From Planctomicrobium sp051466335 (GTDB lineage Bacteria; Planctomycetota; Planctomycetia; Planctomycetales; Planctomycetaceae), in assembly GCF_051466335.1 (NCBI RefSeq), contig NZ_CP195793.1, positions 1,364,001 to 1,428,000 of the forward strand: DNA of 64,000 nt. Reading direction: 5' to 3'. The position numbers and the translations under genes are program-made. This document shows, one piece after another, positions 28,032-36,801 of this stretch. Every line of letters starts with the position of its first letter. The first letter of the stretch is position 1. The notes under the pieces are model-generated. The model was given only the letters and a program-made list of their open reading frames with translations. It had not been told where the DNA came from and did no database searches.

Positions 28032-28082
28032 GAGACGTTTTTTCTGGGGCGGGAATTCCGTGGGGCCCGTGTCTCGTTTTTT
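28032..28082 (+). terminator. Possible terminator after the toroid gene
   Basis: Short outer stem gagac/gtctc (28032-28036 with 28071-28075) enclosing a GC-rich stretch with smaller pairings, followed by a run of six T. Located ten bases after the stop. The long loop makes it a weak call. Confidence 0.4.
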
Positions 28083-28174
28083 AGATCCTGTTTTGTAAAC
28101 TGCTTCAGCTTACAGGGTAAAAGGCATGTTCTGGAGCTGAGTTCAGAACTATCAGATTGAACAGGAAAGATTTC

Positions 28175-29428
28175 ATGTCCTCAGTGTCACCTTCGCTTCA
28201 AAACTCCGACCCCGAAATCTGGAACGCAGTCGTTCAGGAACGTGGCCGTCAGGTTGATGGACTGGAACTCATCGCCTCCGAAAACTACACGAGCAAAGCG
28301 GTTCAGGAAGCTGCCGGGACGATCCTCACCAACAAATATGCTGAGGGATATCCCGGCCGACGCTACTACGGCGGATGCGAATACGTTGACGTGGTCGAAT
28401 CACTGGCACGTGACCGGGTTTGCAAGCTGTTCGGGGCGGATCATGCCAACGTACAACCTCACGCAGGGTCGCAGGCAAACATGGCTGTGTACATGTCTGT
28501 CCTGAAGCCAGGCGACACCATTCTTGCGATGAATCTGGCGCACGGGGGACACCTCACTCACGGAATGCACCTCAACTTTTCCGGGCAGCTTTATAACGTG
28601 GTCCCGTACGGTGTTCGTGAGAGCGATCATCGCATCGACTTCGACGCTGTTGCTCGACTCGCACGTGAGCACAAACCGAAGATGATCGTAGCGGGTGCAA
28701 GCGCTTATCCTCGTGAAATCGATCACCCGAAGTTTGCGGAAATCGCCAAAGAGGTCGGAGCTTACCTCTTCGTTGACATGGCTCACTACGCTGGATTGGT
28801 CGCTGGAGGAATCCACAACAACCCAATGAAAGTTGCGGATTTCGTATCTTCGACTTCTCACAAGACGTTGCGCGGACCACGTTCCGGCTTCGTTCTTTGC
28901 AAGGAAGAACACGCCAAAGCTCTCGACAAGACCGTATTCCCCGGACTTCAAGGGGGGCCATTGATGCACATCGTTGCTGCCAAAGCGGTCTGTTTCAAAG
29001 AAGCTCTGGAGCCAGCGTTTAAGCAGTACGCTCAACAAGTGGTCGATAACGCCAAAACACTGTCAGAAGTTCTGATGGCTGGTGGAATTCGATTGGCGAG
29101 CGGTGGAACCGATAATCACCTGATGCTGTGCGACATGACCGCGATTGGTTTGTCCGGGAAGATTGGTGAAGAAGCCCTTGATCGCGCCGGGATCACTGTC
29201 AACAAGAACATGATTCCGTTCGATCAGCGTAAACCACTCGATCCAAGTGGAGTTCGCATCGGGACCGCCGCGCTGACAACTCGCGGTATGAAGCACGACG
29301 AAATGAAGAAAGTCGGCGCCTGGATTCTCGAAGTGTTGAAGTCAGCGGAAGACAAGACCGTTGCTGAACGCGTTCGAAACGAAATCGCAGAGTTTGCCCG
29401 TAACTATCCAGTACCAGGGATCGAGTAA
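28175..29428 (+). CDS. glyA: Serine hydroxymethyltransferase
   Basis: PLP enzyme that converts serine plus tetrahydrofolate to glycine plus methylene-THF, the main one-carbon source. 417 residues, normal length. Signature segments: LELIASENYTSKAV, GYPGRRYYGG, HAGSQANMAVY, VDMAHYAGLVAGG, and the PLP-lysine motif STSHKTLRGPRSG, followed by FPGLQGGPL and IGTAALTTRGM. ATG 28175 has AGGAAAG five bases upstream; a TTG at 28157 is an unneeded extension. Ends in a good terminator. Confidence 0.97.
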   Translation: MSSVSPSLQNSDPEIWNAVVQERGRQVDGLELIASENYTSKAVQEAAGTILTNKYAEGYPGRRYYGGCEYVDVVESLARDRVCKLFGADHANVQPHAGSQANMAVYMSVLKPGDTILAMNLAHGGHLTHGMHLNFSGQLYNVVPYGVRESDHRIDFDAVARLAREHKPKMIVAGASAYPREIDHPKFAEIAKEVGAYLFVDMAHYAGLVAGGIHNNPMKVADFVSSTSHKTLRGPRSGFVLCKEEHAKALDKTVFPGLQGGPLMHIVAAKAVCFKEALEPAFKQYAQQVVDNAKTLSEVLMAGGIRLASGGTDNHLMLCDMTAIGLSGKIGEEALDRAGITVNKNMIPFDQRKPLDPSGVRIGTAALTTRGMKHDEMKKVGAWILEVLKSAEDKTVAERVRNEIAEFARNYPVPGIE

Positions 29429-29457
29429 TCGTCTTTGGTGATGTGAAGTAATGATCA

Positions 29458-29490
29458 CCCGTAACTCCGATTGGGGTTACGGGTTTTTTC
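29458..29490 (+). terminator. Rho-independent terminator of glyA
   Basis: 11-bp stem with one G-T pair (29458-29468 with 29473-29483), 4-nt loop, six T. About 30 bases after the glyA stop. Confidence 0.92.
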
Positions 29491-29571
29491 ATGCCATTTC
29501 AACCGTGTACTGACATAAAGCCTTCAGCCGGAACTCGAACCTTTTCCGAAGTCGCTGCGGAGCATCACCTC

Positions 29572-29610
29572 AAAAATAAAACCGCCTTCAATTTGAGGTC
29601 GAAGGCGGTT
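29572..29610 (-). terminator. Rho-independent terminator of adk (minus strand)
   Basis: 10-bp stem (29580-29589 with 29601-29610), 11-nt loop; read on the minus strand it is followed by ttttattttt. Just downstream of the adk stop. Confidence 0.88.
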
Positions 29611-29626
29611 TCGGTTGAGTTTGGAG

Positions 29627-30247
29627 CTATTCGCGAGGGAAGTTTTCATTGAGTACTGGCACCAGAAACTTCAGGCATTCGAGCAGCACTTCTGCGTGAA
29701 TCCCTGTTGATTCGATGTTCTGGATCACTTCACTCGGGTAGTATTCGAGGACCGGGGCCGTTTCACGGCGGTAAACTTCGAATCGCTTACGTGTCACGGT
29801 GTCGCTGGCGTCGTCGATTCGGTTTTCGAGTGCAGCCCGGCGGCGAATTCGTTCGATCATCGCCTCTTCGTCGTCACAAGTCAGGTGAAGGAGAAGTTTG
29901 ACGTCAATGAATTCCTTCAGCATCTCACATTGATGGACGTTACGGGGAATTCCATCGAGAAGCAGGAGATGTTCTCTCGGGCGAAATCTTTCCGCTGCTC
30001 GCTGAGATTCGAGCCAGTTCAGGAAGACTCGTACCGTCACGTCATCCGGAGCGAGTTCGCCTTTGGCGCTGTACTCCTTGACGATTCGTCCTTCCTGACT
30101 CAGGCTGTCAAGTTTTCGAAAAATGACCCCGCTGGACAGGTGAAAAAAACCTGGAATCCGCGTGAGAATTTCCCCTTGTGTTCCTTTTCCTGCTCCCGGA
30201 ACTCCGAAAATCAAGGCTGCCGGGTAAGGGTACTTTGGCTTCCCCAT
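29627..30247 (-). CDS. adk: Adenylate kinase-type nucleoside monophosphate kinase, short-lid form
   Basis: 206 residues. P-loop FGVPGAGKGTQ, HLSSGVIFR (substrate threonine/serine region), and DGIPRN matching the DGFPR motif. The segment that forms the zinc-bearing LID in Escherichia coli Adk is reduced to a short stretch (RRAALENRIDDASDTVTRKR), so this is the short-lid variant with no cysteine ligands. It transfers phosphate between ATP and AMP (or another NMP). ATG 30247 with GGAA nearby fits the usual start; the frame extends to 30373 with no homology. Not next to ribosomal genes, where planctomycete or other bacterial adk often lies. Confidence 0.85.
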   Translation of the reverse strand: MGKPKYPYPAALIFGVPGAGKGTQGEILTRIPGFFHLSSGVIFRKLDSLSQEGRIVKEYSAKGELAPDDVTVRVFLNWLESQRAAERFRPREHLLLLDGIPRNVHQCEMLKEFIDVKLLLHLTCDDEEAMIERIRRRAALENRIDDASDTVTRKRFEVYRRETAPVLEYYPSEVIQNIESTGIHAEVLLECLKFLVPVLNENFPRE

Positions 30248-30418
30248 CAGGTTCCGCCGATTTCCTGGTAGATTTGGCATAGACTCGCTGTTTCTAGACG
30301 GAATGGCATCTCTTCCGTAACGATCGCAACTGTAGAAACACAAAAACACGTGTTGTTTACTAAGTGTAGACAACCGTTGATCGAACAGTCGACCAGCGGG
30401 ACGTGTTAATGCAAAATT

Positions 30419-31354
30419 CTACAGTTCAAGACGACTTCGGCGGTCCTGCCACATGATTGGCAAGGGTTTCAGATTATCCTCTAGAAACTTGAATGCTTGT
30501 ACATACTGCGCAGGTTGACGTAAGAGGGCGATTCCTTTGTCCTTTACCGGAGGAGTCAGAAGAACGGCGCGAGGATTGGCCTCTTTGGTTTTGCTTGGGG
30601 AATACGCCTGAAAGATCGACTCAGCCATCTTCTTGTCGTTTTGGTCATCTCCGCCGACGATGATTTGAACTGCAATGGCGTACACAGGATTGCGAAGACT
30701 TCGCATTGCGTTCGTTGCTTTGAGTCGTCCTGCCGAAGCCTCTGGGGAGAGGAGAATCAGGACTTTCACATCCTGCCCACGCGGTGTTCGTTCAGCAAGC
30801 GACGGTGCGTCGTCGTGTGGCGCGAGGCTCCAATCAAACTCGGTAAACACTGTAGCGGCGGTTCCACCTGTCCCAGAGCCGATGATGCCGAGCTTTCGCA
30901 TATTCAGTCGCTCAGCCTGATGCTCTTTGTATAGGAAGGCTTTGACTGCGAGGAGGTCCAGCGCTGCAATTCCCGCATAATCGTTCGGCGTGAGTTTCTC
31001 GCCTTCCTGCAAACTGCTTTCACCGTGCTTGCGTGGGTCGACGGTAATCACGGCGTAGCCTCGTTTTTGCAGTACTACAGGGAACGAGTCTTTATCTCTT
31101 GGGGATGAACTTTTGTCCCATGTCAGTCGAGATTCATTGTCACCCGGGACCATCACGACAACCGGAGCGTTCTTCGCACCGCCACCATCGGAATCCTGAG
31201 TCTCGACGTACGGGTAGTACGTGATGTGGATTGCGTAACCGTCGTTGGTATTGAGTACTTCGTGCCGGCTGGTCTCACCACTCTGGGCGAAAACAGTTGA
31301 GGAGCAGAGCAAGCTGGCGATCGTGGCCAGCATCGCGAAAGTGACTCTAGACAT
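30419..31354 (-). CDS. Secreted alpha/beta-hydrolase-like protein, nucleophile apparently lost
   Basis: 311 residues with a signal peptide (FAMLATIASLLCSSTVFAQ). The body has the alpha/beta-hydrolase layout: NAPVVVMVPGDNESRLTWD (oxyanion-hole loop), AVITVDPRKHGESS, then the elbow KLGIIGSGTGGTAA, then VLILLSPEASAGR and VQIIVGGDDQND. In active relatives the elbow reads G-x-S-x-G; here the central position is glycine (GSGTG). It may therefore be non-catalytic or use a shifted serine. Stands alone on the minus strand; substrate unknown. Confidence 0.72.
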   Translation of the reverse strand: MSRVTFAMLATIASLLCSSTVFAQSGETSRHEVLNTNDGYAIHITYYPYVETQDSDGGGAKNAPVVVMVPGDNESRLTWDKSSSPRDKDSFPVVLQKRGYAVITVDPRKHGESSLQEGEKLTPNDYAGIAALDLLAVKAFLYKEHQAERLNMRKLGIIGSGTGGTAATVFTEFDWSLAPHDDAPSLAERTPRGQDVKVLILLSPEASAGRLKATNAMRSLRNPVYAIAVQIIVGGDDQNDKKMAESIFQAYSPSKTKEANPRAVLLTPPVKDKGIALLRQPAQYVQAFKFLEDNLKPLPIMWQDRRSRLEL

Positions 31355-31683
31355 CGGTGGTCGGCTTTCGATTTGGGTGAGCGGAAACGGAAAGAGTGAC
31401 GCAATAGGGGAACTGTTTAATGGACTTTTACAAACAACTCCTCAATTCAAATTCTCGTGTGTTCTCTGGTCGGAGGAAACCAGAATTCATTGAAATTGCC
31501 ATAGAATTATGTCGGATTCCAGTCTACGGCCCTTTTTATCGATTGGTCAAATTGAATCAGGGCAAGGTGACCGCTCCTAGACACTTCTCGCGAGCGTCAA
31601 CTGTTTCCCCTGAGGGGAAGTTGGCACTCGAGCTGGGAAAAGGCAGGTCAGGGCAGAGACGACTTTGACCTGAACCACGCTGC
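31355..31683. other. Intergenic stretch, no gene seen
   Basis: About 330 bases between two minus-strand genes. Contains only short frames; a 6-bp hairpin near 31605 has no T-run. Confidence 0.5.
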
Positions 31684-32022
31684 TCAGACCTTGCGAACGA
31701 ATTCCGATTTCAACTGCATTGCTCCGAATCCATCGATCTTGCAGTCAATGTCATGGTCGCCTTCAATCAGCCGGATGTTTTTCACTTTTGTTCCGGATTT
31801 CAGCGTGGACGATGCCCCTTTGACTTTGAGGTCTTTGATGACTAGGACGGTGTCACCGTTTGCCAGTACGGTTCCGTTGGAATCCTTCCAGACTCGTTCG
31901 CTCTCTTCCGCTGGAGAACTCGACTCGTTCCACTCGTGTCCGCATTCAGGGCAGACAAACAGATTGCGATCTTCGTAGGTGTATTCGGACTGACATTGGG
32001 GGCAAGGGGGCAGGGTGGACAA
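31684..32022 (-). CDS. yjdM: YjdM/PhnA zinc-ribbon protein
   Basis: 112 residues, almost the length of Escherichia coli YjdM (PhnA). N-terminal zinc ribbon CPQC...CPEC, then the very conserved core DLKVKGASSTLKSGTKVKNI and GDHDIDCKIDGFGAMQLKSEF. Despite the old name, the family is not a phosphonoacetate hydrolase and its role is unknown. The open frame runs to 32241, but the conserved protein begins at TTG 32022, which has GGAGCG about five bases upstream; the extra 73 residues of the long frame have no counterpart in the family. Confidence 0.92.
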   Translation of the reverse strand: MSTLPPCPQCQSEYTYEDRNLFVCPECGHEWNESSSPAEESERVWKDSNGTVLANGDTVLVIKDLKVKGASSTLKSGTKVKNIRLIEGDHDIDCKIDGFGAMQLKSEFVRKV

Positions 32023-32270
32023 GTTTCGCTCCGTCTGGGTGGCTGTGCGAAGTGCTGATCTGGGATAGAGCTGCAGTTTTTCTGGTCGAGCGTAGGAATG
32101 CAACGCTGCATCTGTCATCGACTCAAAGAGAACGTGTCCGTATGGTGTCACGGCAGAACCAGTGCGATCAACCGGAGCGTTTGAACGAGCTTTTGCCACC
32201 ATTCGCCGCGACATACCCCTGAGGCAGGTGCTTATTCGCAATCGAACTCCCCAATCCCCAGTGGCAGCGA

Positions 32271-32999
32271 CTAGGCGGCGGCAGATTGCTCGTCGGAAGC
32301 GTTGTTTCCGACTTTGACTCCCGGGCGACGGAGTTGCTCGGCCATTGGCAGTTCATCCAGGCTTGTGAACCCGAAGGTCTCCAGAAAGAGTCGAGTTGTC
32401 CCGTAAAGATAGGGGCGGCCCAGAGAGGTGTCTTCCCCTGTAACCCGGACGAGGTTCTTTTCCATCAGCTGCTTGATGATTTCGGCGGATTGAACGCCGC
32501 GAACTGCTTCGACATCCGCTCGCGTACACGGTTGCTTGTATGAAATGATCGCCAGAGTCTCGATCATCGGTGCTGAGAGTTTGAGTCTGGACTGGCGACG
32601 ATGGACTCGATCCAGCCAGGGAGAGAGTGTACTCAGCGTGAGAAACTGGTATCCACCTGCGACTGGTTCAATACGAAATGGCGAACGTTCCGCATCGTAA
32701 CAGGCATTGAGTTGTTCGATGAGTTCCTGTGCTTCCCGGGCGTCCGAGAGTGTGGCGATCTGAGCAAGTTTTTTTGCTGAGACGGCGCTCTCCGCAACAA
32801 ATAAAGCCGCTTCAAGGCGGGCCATCTTCGGATGTCGTACGAACTGCGTTCCAGCGGACTCAACCGAAGTGGACTTCGATTGACGAGTTCTACTGAGGAG
32901 TTGATTCCACTTCCAGCCAAGACCGTTTGACGTCTGAGGGCTGCCAGATGTTGATCGGGGGCTCGGTCGGAATCCTGTACCGAAACGGAACGGCTTCAT
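32271..32999 (-). CDS. scpB: Segregation and condensation protein B
   Basis: ScpB dimerises and, with ScpA, forms the kleisin complex bound to Smc for chromosome condensation. The two winged-helix domains are visible: LEAALFVAESAVSAKKLAQI with FRIEPVAGGYQFLT, then APMIETLAIISYKQPCTRADVEAVRGV and GRPYLYGTTRLFLETFGF, the most conserved ScpB stretch. ATG 32999 overlaps the stop of the upstream gene (atga), giving 242 residues with an unusual basic N-terminal tail of about 55 residues. scpA and smc are not in the window. Confidence 0.93.
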   Translation of the reverse strand: MKPFRFGTGFRPSPRSTSGSPQTSNGLGWKWNQLLSRTRQSKSTSVESAGTQFVRHPKMARLEAALFVAESAVSAKKLAQIATLSDAREAQELIEQLNACYDAERSPFRIEPVAGGYQFLTLSTLSPWLDRVHRRQSRLKLSAPMIETLAIISYKQPCTRADVEAVRGVQSAEIIKQLMEKNLVRVTGEDTSLGRPYLYGTTRLFLETFGFTSLDELPMAEQLRRPGVKVGNNASDEQSAAA

Positions 33000-33835
33000 C
33001 GTGACTGGGAACCTGCAGTGAGAGTCAGGTTGCTGCTTCGAGAAGGAAAGTTCGACGCGGCGTAGCGGGTCCGCATCCATTTATCGACTTGTTGAAGTGT
33101 CTGATTCACAGCGAGGAGTGGATCCTCTGCTTCAGATTCAAATCGATGAACAATGTGCGGTGCATCACCAGGCGAGAAGACGCAGACAAAGAGGAATGAT
33201 CCTTCTCCAACACCTTTTTCCAAATGGAAGTTTTTTACTCCCAGTTCAGACAGTCGCAGCGATGCCTGTCGCCACGTGAGGAGGGGACTGCCCGCTTCGA
33301 GTGAATCGTTGCGAGAAGTTTCAATCTTGCTGCTGGTCGAAAATGGTGAGTTGTTGTTTGAAATCGGTGAACTGTTCTTGGAGCTTGAGTCGCTGGACAT
33401 CGCGAATGGTTGACGGGACTCATTTGCGAATGGGCTTGAGTTTGAAGCGGATGCAGTTGCGACTTGAGGGCGTTGATTTTCCCACGCTGCTGCGCTCTCT
33501 TCGAATGGAGAATTGCTGCTTTCCTGACGGGATGATGTCTCGAACAGGTTGCGGGAGTTCGAGGGTGGAAATGCGTCTGAGTTGTTCCGATGGCCAGACT
33601 TGTGGAGCGGAGCGTCCTCTTGGTTCTCTGTAATGTGTTGTGGTGCGTCACTTTGCGGGCTTTGCGTCCAGTTGAAAGCGTCTTGGACGTTTCTCATGAC
33701 GTTGTCTCTGGTGGACGATTGCGCGCCGTTGGCCGGAACCAACTGCGGGATCCCAAAGATCGCCATTAAGCCGATTGCAGCGAGTGGGATCGAGAGCAAC
33801 AGTGTAGCCAGAAAACTGGCGATTTTCGCGCCCAT
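32996..33835 (-). CDS. Single-span membrane protein with Ser/Asn-rich linker, unknown
   Basis: 279 residues. One N-terminal transmembrane helix (FLATLLLSIPLAAIGLMAIFG, about residues 5-26), a 140-residue low-complexity segment rich in Ser, Asn, Gln and Pro, then a compact 100-residue C-terminal domain (LRLSELGVKNFHLEKGVGEG ... VCVFSPGDAPHIVHRFESE ... QQVDKWM). ATG 33835 has AAGG nearby; the frame extends to 33949 without support. Translationally coupled to scpB by a four-base overlap. Not a recognised family. Confidence 0.72.
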   Translation of the reverse strand: MGAKIASFLATLLLSIPLAAIGLMAIFGIPQLVPANGAQSSTRDNVMRNVQDAFNWTQSPQSDAPQHITENQEDAPLHKSGHRNNSDAFPPSNSRNLFETSSRQESSNSPFEESAAAWENQRPQVATASASNSSPFANESRQPFAMSSDSSSKNSSPISNNNSPFSTSSKIETSRNDSLEAGSPLLTWRQASLRLSELGVKNFHLEKGVGEGSFLFVCVFSPGDAPHIVHRFESEAEDPLLAVNQTLQQVDKWMRTRYAASNFPSRSSNLTLTAGSQSR

Positions 33836-34158
33836 GGTGAGGACCTTCCATGCCAAACCTAAGCCACTAATCTCGTGTCGCTTCGAATCGGGATTGACCC
33901 CGAAAGGAAGAAATGCTTCGTGCTGTCGACTCGAGTAAAGGCATCCCAAACACGTCGAATCCAGTAGAATTTATTTGAAGACTGGGCTCGTTCGGGATGC
34001 GGGGGAGCATAAATGAGAATCGTGGATCAACACAATAACAATTTCGAAAGATGTTCGGCAAAGATTGCCGAAGCCCGGAATCGCAATTTGAAATGGGGTT
34101 TTGTATTCTGCGTTTATGTTGAAAGTTCAGTGATATTTCGTGAATTTGGAGACAAGCT
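33836..34158. other. Divergent promoter region, no gene seen
   Basis: About 320 bases between a minus-strand membrane protein/scpB unit and the plus-strand DUF1080 gene. Confidence 0.5.
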
Positions 34159-35469
34159 TTGAGAATTTCCGCATCACTCCTGTTCTTGGCGGTAGCGCTT
34201 TGCCGCGTCAGTTTCGGTGGCGACAACGTCGCGCCCGAAGGATTCCGCAGCCTCTTTAACGGGAAAGATTTCTCCGGATGGCATGGGATGCCACACTACA
34301 ACCCCGCCGATCTTGCTGCTGCAAGTGAAGAAGATCGGGCCAAGCTGTTGAAGGAATGGAATGACGACATTCCATTGCACTGGAAGGTGGAAGGCGATTC
34401 CATCGTTAACGACGGTCACGGTGTGTACCTGACAACAGATGAATCGTTCGGCGATTACGAACTCCTCGTCGATTACCGCACCTTCCCGAAGGGTGACAGC
34501 GGTCTGTATCTGAAAAACACACCGCAGGTTCAGATTTGGGATTACACTCAGACTGAAGATGGAGAACTCGGACGAGATCGTTCCAAGGGGTCAGGTGGTC
34601 TCTGGAACAACTCCCCAGGCAAGCCAGGTAAAGATCCTTTGGTTTTGGCTGACAGCCCATTGGGCGAGTGGAATACTGTTCGAGTCATTCAGGTCGGTTC
34701 CCGCACCAGCGTTTGGCTGAACGGCAAACTCGTCGTTGATCACGCGATCATGGAGAACTATTTCAATCGTGCGTTGCCGCTGCCCAAAGCTGGTCAGCTT
34801 CAGCTTCAGACCCACGGTTCCGAGATTTTCTGGAAGAACATCTTCGTTCGTGAACTTCCCGTTGCTGAAGCCAACAAGTTCCTGGCTGAAGACGCAGGCG
34901 AAGGCTTCACAAGCTTGTTCAACGGAAAAGACCTCACTGGCTGGACCGGCGGAACAGATTCCTACGAAGTCGTTGATGGGGCGATTCGCGGTAAGCACGG
35001 TGCGGGCGGTGTGCTCCACACTGAAAAAGAGTACGGCGACTTTGTCGTTCAACTCGAATTCAAACTTCCACCAGCAGGCAACAACGGTCTGGCAATTCGT
35101 TACCCAGGCCAGGGGAACGCCGCATATGACGGCATGACCGAACTGCAGGTTCTGGATTCAGAGCACGAAGTTTACAACACTCTCGACGCTCGGCAGTACC
35201 ACGGTTCCGTTTACGGAATGATTCCGGCGACACGCGGTTACCTGCGTGATGTCGGTGAGTGGAACTACCAGATCGTGACGGTCAAAGGAACACACATCAC
35301 TGTCGAACTCAACGGAAACGTGATTCTTGACGGTGACGTCGGTGCAGTAACTGAATTCATGGCGAACTCGGCTCATCCAGGCAAGGATCTCAAGAAGGGA
35401 TTCTTCGGATTTGCTGGTCACCAGGATCCAGTTGAGTTCCGCAATATTGAGATCAAAGAGATCCAGTAA
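34159..35469 (+). CDS. Secreted two-domain DUF1080 (3-keto-disaccharide hydrolase family) protein
   Basis: 436 residues: signal peptide (SASLLFLAVALCRVSFGG) and two DUF1080 domains in tandem. The first starts FRSLFNGKDFSGWHG and the second FTSLFNGKDLTGWTGG, each followed by a LamG-like jelly roll with GDYELLVDYR / GDFVVQLEFK, GLYLKN / GLAIRYPG and closing WKNIFVREL / FRNIEIKEI. DUF1080 proteins bind or hydrolyse glycans, some cleaving 3-keto sugars. TTG start with GGAGA six bases upstream. Followed by a strong terminator. Likely periplasmic or surface sugar processing. Confidence 0.88.
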   Translation: MRISASLLFLAVALCRVSFGGDNVAPEGFRSLFNGKDFSGWHGMPHYNPADLAAASEEDRAKLLKEWNDDIPLHWKVEGDSIVNDGHGVYLTTDESFGDYELLVDYRTFPKGDSGLYLKNTPQVQIWDYTQTEDGELGRDRSKGSGGLWNNSPGKPGKDPLVLADSPLGEWNTVRVIQVGSRTSVWLNGKLVVDHAIMENYFNRALPLPKAGQLQLQTHGSEIFWKNIFVRELPVAEANKFLAEDAGEGFTSLFNGKDLTGWTGGTDSYEVVDGAIRGKHGAGGVLHTEKEYGDFVVQLEFKLPPAGNNGLAIRYPGQGNAAYDGMTELQVLDSEHEVYNTLDARQYHGSVYGMIPATRGYLRDVGEWNYQIVTVKGTHITVELNGNVILDGDVGAVTEFMANSAHPGKDLKKGFFGFAGHQDPVEFRNIEIKEIQ

Positions 35470-35493
35470 TCTCCGCTGATTCGATGAAATGCG

Positions 35494-35529
35494 AGGACCG
35501 CCAGGCAAATTGTCTGGCGGTCCTTTTTT
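35494..35529 (+). terminator. Rho-independent terminator
   Basis: 11-bp stem (35494-35504 with 35514-35524), 9-nt loop and a run of T, between the convergent DUF1080 and HtrA genes. Confidence 0.92.
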
Positions 35530-35538
35530 GTAAACGAG

Positions 35539-36492
35539 TTACTTTTGAGTCATTCCGGGAATGAAAAACTCTAAGAGTTCTTCATCCCGAATGACTTCGA
35601 GTTGCAGTGGCATTGTCGCTGGAAACAGCGAGAGCAATCGGTGCATGTCGTCGATATGACTGATGACACGATCGTTCATGCTGACAATGACGTCGCCGGG
35701 TTGAATTCCGGAGAGCCCTGCTGCGCCATTCGGTGAAAGCTCGACCACTTCAACTCCGTGAGAGACCAGAAGATCAAGATCGCGGATCACTTCATCAGTG
35801 ATGCGACGAATGGTCCCCATGATCCCCAGTTGTCGACGTCGTACTGTGCCGTTAGTCAGAATTTCCTGAGTCACCCATGTGGCCGTGTTGCTCGGAATCG
35901 CAAATCCGAGTCCCTGCGCATTTGCAATGATCGCAGTGTTTACGCCAACGATCCGGCCCCGTGAGTCGACCAGAGGCCCTCCTGAATTTCCGGGGTTGAT
36001 TGGAGCAGCATGTTGAATGATGTTCTCCATCAGGCGACCATCGACGCCCCTGAGGCTTCGTCGAAGTGAGCTGACGACTCCGGTTGATACCGTCGACTGC
36101 AAACCGAGCGGAGTTCCCATCGCGATGACAAGTTGGCCGACCCGGAGAGCATCTGAATTACCGAGTTTCGACGTCGGCAGGTCCCCGGTTGCGAGTCGGA
36201 TGAGTGCGATGTCAGTAGAAGGATCGTCACCAATGACAGTCACGTCGATGCGATCTCCATCACACGTTTCTGCGAGTAGTTTTTGACGACCGTGCACCAC
36301 GTGACTGTTGGTGATTGCGAAGCCGTCGGAAGTAATGACGAATCCAGATCCGATCCCAGTCTGAGGTTCGTTGACGGGATTCCGAATACTGATTACTGCC
36401 GGTGAAACCAATTCGACAACGTTTACGACTGCTTGTGAGTACGCGTCGAGGATGTCGGTTTCATCGATCGGAGGATGTCGAGTGTTCTCCAT
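35539..36492 (-). CDS. HtrA/DegP-like serine protease with PDZ domain, no signal peptide
   Basis: 317 residues. Trypsin-like protease domain with complete triad: His in ITNSHVVHG, Asp in PSTDIALIRL, Ser in NPGNSGGPLVD; then one C-terminal PDZ domain (GVEVVELSPNGAAGLSGIQPGDVIVSMND). ATG 36492 (MENTRHPP) has GAGGA seven bases upstream and no signal sequence or membrane helix follows, which suggests a cytoplasmic HtrA. The longer frame to 36585 adds no signal either. Protein quality control is the family role; the client is unknown. The gene stands alone. Confidence 0.9.
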   Translation of the reverse strand: MENTRHPPIDETDILDAYSQAVVNVVELVSPAVISIRNPVNEPQTGIGSGFVITSDGFAITNSHVVHGRQKLLAETCDGDRIDVTVIGDDPSTDIALIRLATGDLPTSKLGNSDALRVGQLVIAMGTPLGLQSTVSTGVVSSLRRSLRGVDGRLMENIIQHAAPINPGNSGGPLVDSRGRIVGVNTAIIANAQGLGFAIPSNTATWVTQEILTNGTVRRRQLGIMGTIRRITDEVIRDLDLLVSHGVEVVELSPNGAAGLSGIQPGDVIVSMNDRVISHIDDMHRLLSLFPATMPLQLEVIRDEELLEFFIPGMTQK

Positions 36493-36801
36493 TTTCGCGT
36501 CCTCAGAGAAGGTGGTTGGTACGTTTCGGTTTGCCTCAATTCTATGAGTGGGGCTCGCAGGGAGAATGGGGGTGCCCAGCGGCAAAATGACGCGTTTCTG
36601 GCTGGGCGCGGAGCGGAAGGATGACTCGATGTCGCTGATCTGTCGGAATTGTTGAACCCATATAGGATTCCGGCGAATCTCGGGTCCGCAGCAACGAAAT
36701 CAGGGTGATCCCGAATTCGAGATCACCCTGATTGAAGTCGCTAAAACGCGTTGTCGCGAGCGAACTGGACACCTATTTCCGCGGATCGATTCCGTCGGTA
36801 T
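36493..36801. other. Intergenic stretch with hairpin
   Basis: About 310 bases between the HtrA start and the stop of the SbcC-like gene, all minus-strand neighbours. Holds the hairpin at 36698 and presumably the HtrA promoter. Confidence 0.5.
36698..36733 (-). terminator. Probable terminator of the SbcC-like operon
   Basis: 13-bp perfect stem (36698-36710 with 36721-36733), 10-nt loop containing a small palindrome; on the minus strand followed by a short T-stretch (tttcgtt). About 70 bases beyond the SbcC-like stop. Confidence 0.6.

Noticed and set aside
32023..32241. N-terminal extension of yjdM in the same frame
   Set aside because: YjdM is about 111 residues in other bacteria; a TTG with good ribosome site at 32022 gives that length.
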